7,066 nucleotides of DNA from Cyclobacteriaceae bacterium. GTDB lineage: Bacteria > Bacteroidota > Bacteroidia > Cytophagales > Cyclobacteriaceae. This document shows positions 5,161 through 7,066 of the stretch, in pieces. Position numbers and translations under genes: made by a program. The notes beneath the pieces are model-generated. The model worked only from the letters and a program-made list of their open reading frames with translations, was not told where the DNA came from and ran no database searches. Location: the NCBI GenBank assembly GCA_028289505.1, contig JANQPK010000380.1:1-7066 (forward strand). Reading direction: 5' to 3'. Every line of letters starts with the position of its first letter. Position 1 is the first letter of the stretch.

Positions 5161-7066
5161 GAAAGTTCAACTTTTAACCACTGGCCCAACTGTAGACTTT
5201 CCAGGGCTTTGATACTGGCCAGGCTGGTATTCACTAAAGAAGTGAAGGGTATCAACGGTCCGGCTCCCTCGGTGGTGTGTTGCACCAGTTTATTGAATTG
5301 CTCCCGATGGCCCTTATCCTGGCGTCCTGACTGTTTGGTAAATCCTTTGAAGCCAAAACCTTGCAGTTTCCTAAAATTGTCCATGATCAAAGTCTTTCCC
5401 TGATAATAAACTTCAACCCTTTCTTTTGAGTAAGATTTATGACCGTTGGCGAAATAATTGATCACCGCATTACTGCCGTTTTCGTACTTCAACAAAATGC
5501 TGGCATTATCGGTATTAGATTGCGGGTTAGGACCCAGTGCATTCATGCATACCTGATTTACCTGGCTGCCGCAAAAATAACTGGCCAGATCGATGTGATG
5601 ACAGGCTTCTCCAATGATTCGGCCACCGCCTTGCTCCATATCCTGTACCCAAACCTCAGGTGGAATAAAGCCGGCATTCATGGTAATCACCAGGTTCATC
5701 GGCGCCGGATCGGGACCCAGCAGGGCTTTCATTTTTCGCACTAACGGCGCAAACCGGCGGTTAAAACCCACATTAACCATAACTTGCTCATTTTCTTGTT
5801 GGACATTTACAATATCCATCAATTGCTGCTGATTGAGGGCCAAAGGTTTCTCCACAAAGACATGTTTATTGGCTTGAATCGCCGCCACCACCATTTCTGC
5901 GTGCAAGTGATGCCTGGTGGTAATGATCACCAGGTTAACCTCGGAATCTGCTAAAACTTCCTGGTAATCGGTGCCCGCTTTAGCAATATTGAACTTTTGC
6001 GCCAAACTGGCAGCATTGAGTCCACGGGCAGAAATGATGTATTTGATTTTACCCGGACTGCTCTTAAGCGCGGGCAACATGGTCATTTGGGTAAAATTTC
6101 CCGCTCCCACAATACCCATGATTACCTCCCCGGATCGGTAGGTAGTTGGTTTAATGGTAACACTGGACGCCGGAACTCCATTAGAGCGCTCTTCATACTG
6201 AAGAATAGAGGCAATAGCCAATGAGTCGGTTAGGTTTCCATAGATCTTACTGAAATTATCCAACGGTACTACCTGGGTAATCAGATCATCCACTTTTAGG
6301 TGTGCAGTGGATATGGCTTGCAACACCGCTTCGAAGTTGCGTTTTTCAGTCCACCGTACAAAAGGTAAAGGGTAGTCGATTCCTTTTTGTTCGTACTGGG
6401 GATCATACCGACCCGGACCATAGGAGCAGGAGACTTGGAAACTGAGCTCCTTTTGGTAAAACTCGGTCCGATTTAATTCCAGACCTACCACGCCCACTAG
6501 GATGATACGGCCCCGTTTGCGGCACATTTGAGCAGCCTGAGAAATAATTTGATTGGTTTTGGCACTGGCAGTAATGATTACCCCGTCCGCACCCTGCTGC
6601 TCGGTGAGTGTTTGCACCAAACTAACTGCATCTTCCTTTTCACTGTTAAACGCAGCTATGCCGGTTTCTCTTGCCTGGGTAATTTTGTTCTCGTCAATAT
6701 CTATACCAATCACTTTACAGCCGTGGGACTGTAACAACCTGGCAGTAAGCAAACCGATCAAGCCCAGGCCCAACACTACTATTGTTTCTCCAAGTTCAGG
6801 TTTTAGTAGTCTTATACCCTGAAGTCCAATGGCGCCAATGACGGTAAAAGCAGCCTGATCATCAGTCACACTGTCAGGTATTTTCGCTACCAGGTTTTTG
6901 GGCACGCAAACATATTCTGCATGTGGACCGTTAGAAGCTACTCGGTCTCCAATACTAAACTCGGTCACACCAAGCCCTACTGCTGCTACTTCACCTACAT
7001 TACAATAACCCAAAGGAAGCGGTTGATCCAGTTTGTTGAATACGGTCTCCATAGTAGGGAGTAGAA
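5157..7066 (-). CDS. Bi-domain oxidoreductase (MDR alcohol-dehydrogenase-like + Gfo/Idh/MocA), 5' partial
   Basis: The reading frame stays open to the window edge. The ATG at 7050-7052 is preceded by in-frame Leu-Leu-Pro-Thr codons and falls inside the family's conserved MDR core, so the true start lies outside; roughly the first 70-90 residues are probably missing. Numbering from that ATG, residues 1-290 are an MDR domain: GYCNVGEV at 15-22, GDRV at 35-38, and a Rossmann nucleotide loop GLGLIG at 95-100. The GHE zinc motif and the four-cysteine structural-zinc lobe of classical alcohol dehydrogenases are absent. Residues 310-631 are a Gfo/Idh/MocA domain: GIVGAGNF at 313-320, the hallmark EKP at 401-403, and GEACHHIDL at 481-489 with the family's catalytic-region His. 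Such fusions recur in polysaccharide clusters; their substrate is not established to my knowledge. The role is inferred as NAD(P)-dependent sugar oxidation/reduction in the cytoplasm. The stop overlaps the next gene by four bases. Confidence 0.93.
   Translation of the reverse strand, partial: LLPTMETVFNKLDQPLPLGYCNVGEVAAVGLGVTEFSIGDRVASNGPHAEYVCVPKNLVAKIPDSVTDDQAAFTVIGAIGLQGIRLLKPELGETIVVLGLGLIGLLTARLLQSHGCKVIGIDIDENKITQARETGIAAFNSEKEDAVSLVQTLTEQQGADGVIITASAKTNQIISQAAQMCRKRGRIILVGVVGLELNRTEFYQKELSFQVSCSYGPGRYDPQYEQKGIDYPLPFVRWTEKRNFEAVLQAISTAHLKVDDLITQVVPLDNFSKIYGNLTDSLAIASILQYEERSNGVPASSVTIKPTTYRSGEVIMGIVGAGNFTQMTMLPALKSSPGKIKYIISARGLNAASLAQKFNIAKAGTDYQEVLADSEVNLVIITTRHHLHAEMVVAAIQANKHVFVEKPLALNQQQLMDIVNVQQENEQVMVNVGFNRRFAPLVRKMKALLGPDPAPMNLVITMNAGFIPPEVWVQDMEQGGGRIIGEACHHIDLASYFCGSQVNQVCMNALGPNPQSNTDNASILLKYENGSNAVINYFANGHKSYSKERVEVYYQGKTLIMDNFRKLQGFGFKGFTKQSGRQDKGHREQFNKLVQHTTEGAGPLIPFTSLVNTSLASIKALESLQLGQWLKVELS

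Noticed and set aside
5131..5403. Plus-strand open frame across the oxidoreductase/heparinase junction
   Set aside because: It lies antisense to two strongly supported genes and has no recognisable domain; its composition is that of a complementary-strand shadow.
6528..6822. Overlapping plus-strand frames opposite the MDR domain
   Set aside because: They are antisense to the conserved nucleotide-binding region; the hydrophobic look comes from the complement of Rossmann-fold codons.
7050..7052. ATG as the true start of the bi-domain oxidoreductase
   Set aside because: The frame is open upstream to the window edge with family-like residues, and starting here would remove the front of the MDR domain.

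Overview
The window is a compact, single-strand block of surface-polysaccharide (exopolysaccharide, capsule or O-antigen type) genes. All seven genes lie on the minus strand, so transcription runs from high to low coordinates. The style suggests a Bacteroidota member, perhaps of the Cytophagales or Flavobacteriia. The reasons are moderate AT-leaning composition, mostly absent Shine-Dalgarno motifs, an A/T-rich leader where there is a gap, and protein variants typical of that phylum. The taxon is an inference from protein style; nothing here fixes it.

In transcription order: (1) a bi-domain oxidoreductase, with an alcohol-dehydrogenase-like MDR half fused to a Gfo/Idh/MocA half, cut at its 5' end by the window edge (5157-7066); (2) a heparinase II/III-fold protein with no signal peptide (3274-5160); (3) a GT4 glycosyltransferase of the WbuB type (2039-3274); (4) a short monotopic phosphoglycosyl transferase of the PglC/WcaJ-core type that starts lipid-linked glycan assembly (1428-2042); (5) and (6) two consecutive, clearly diverged PglD/NeuD-family sugar O/N-acyltransferases (835-1431 and 158-808); (7) the first 55 codons of an exosortase-family membrane protein running off the left edge (1-165). 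The last is short and truncated and is easy to miss.

The genes are almost seamlessly packed. Junctions are overlaps of 4, 1, 4 and 4 bases, then a 26-base A/T-rich gap, then an 8-base overlap. No promoter or terminator is visible, so this looks like the middle of a longer operon. Two of the overlaps are TTGA, which implies TTG starts.

A working picture: the PglC-like enzyme places a sugar phosphate on undecaprenyl phosphate, possibly one acylated by one of the PglD-like enzymes. The GT4 enzyme adds a further sugar. The oxidoreductase and heparinase-like pair modify a sugar or the growing glycan. The exosortase at the end suggests that the polysaccharide locus is coupled to processing or anchoring of surface proteins. 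Flippase, polymerase, chain-length and nucleotide-sugar aminotransferase/dehydratase genes are not in the window and would be expected outside it. No RNA genes, CRISPR arrays, mobile elements or sizeable repeats were seen, and there is no gene-free stretch over 300 bases.
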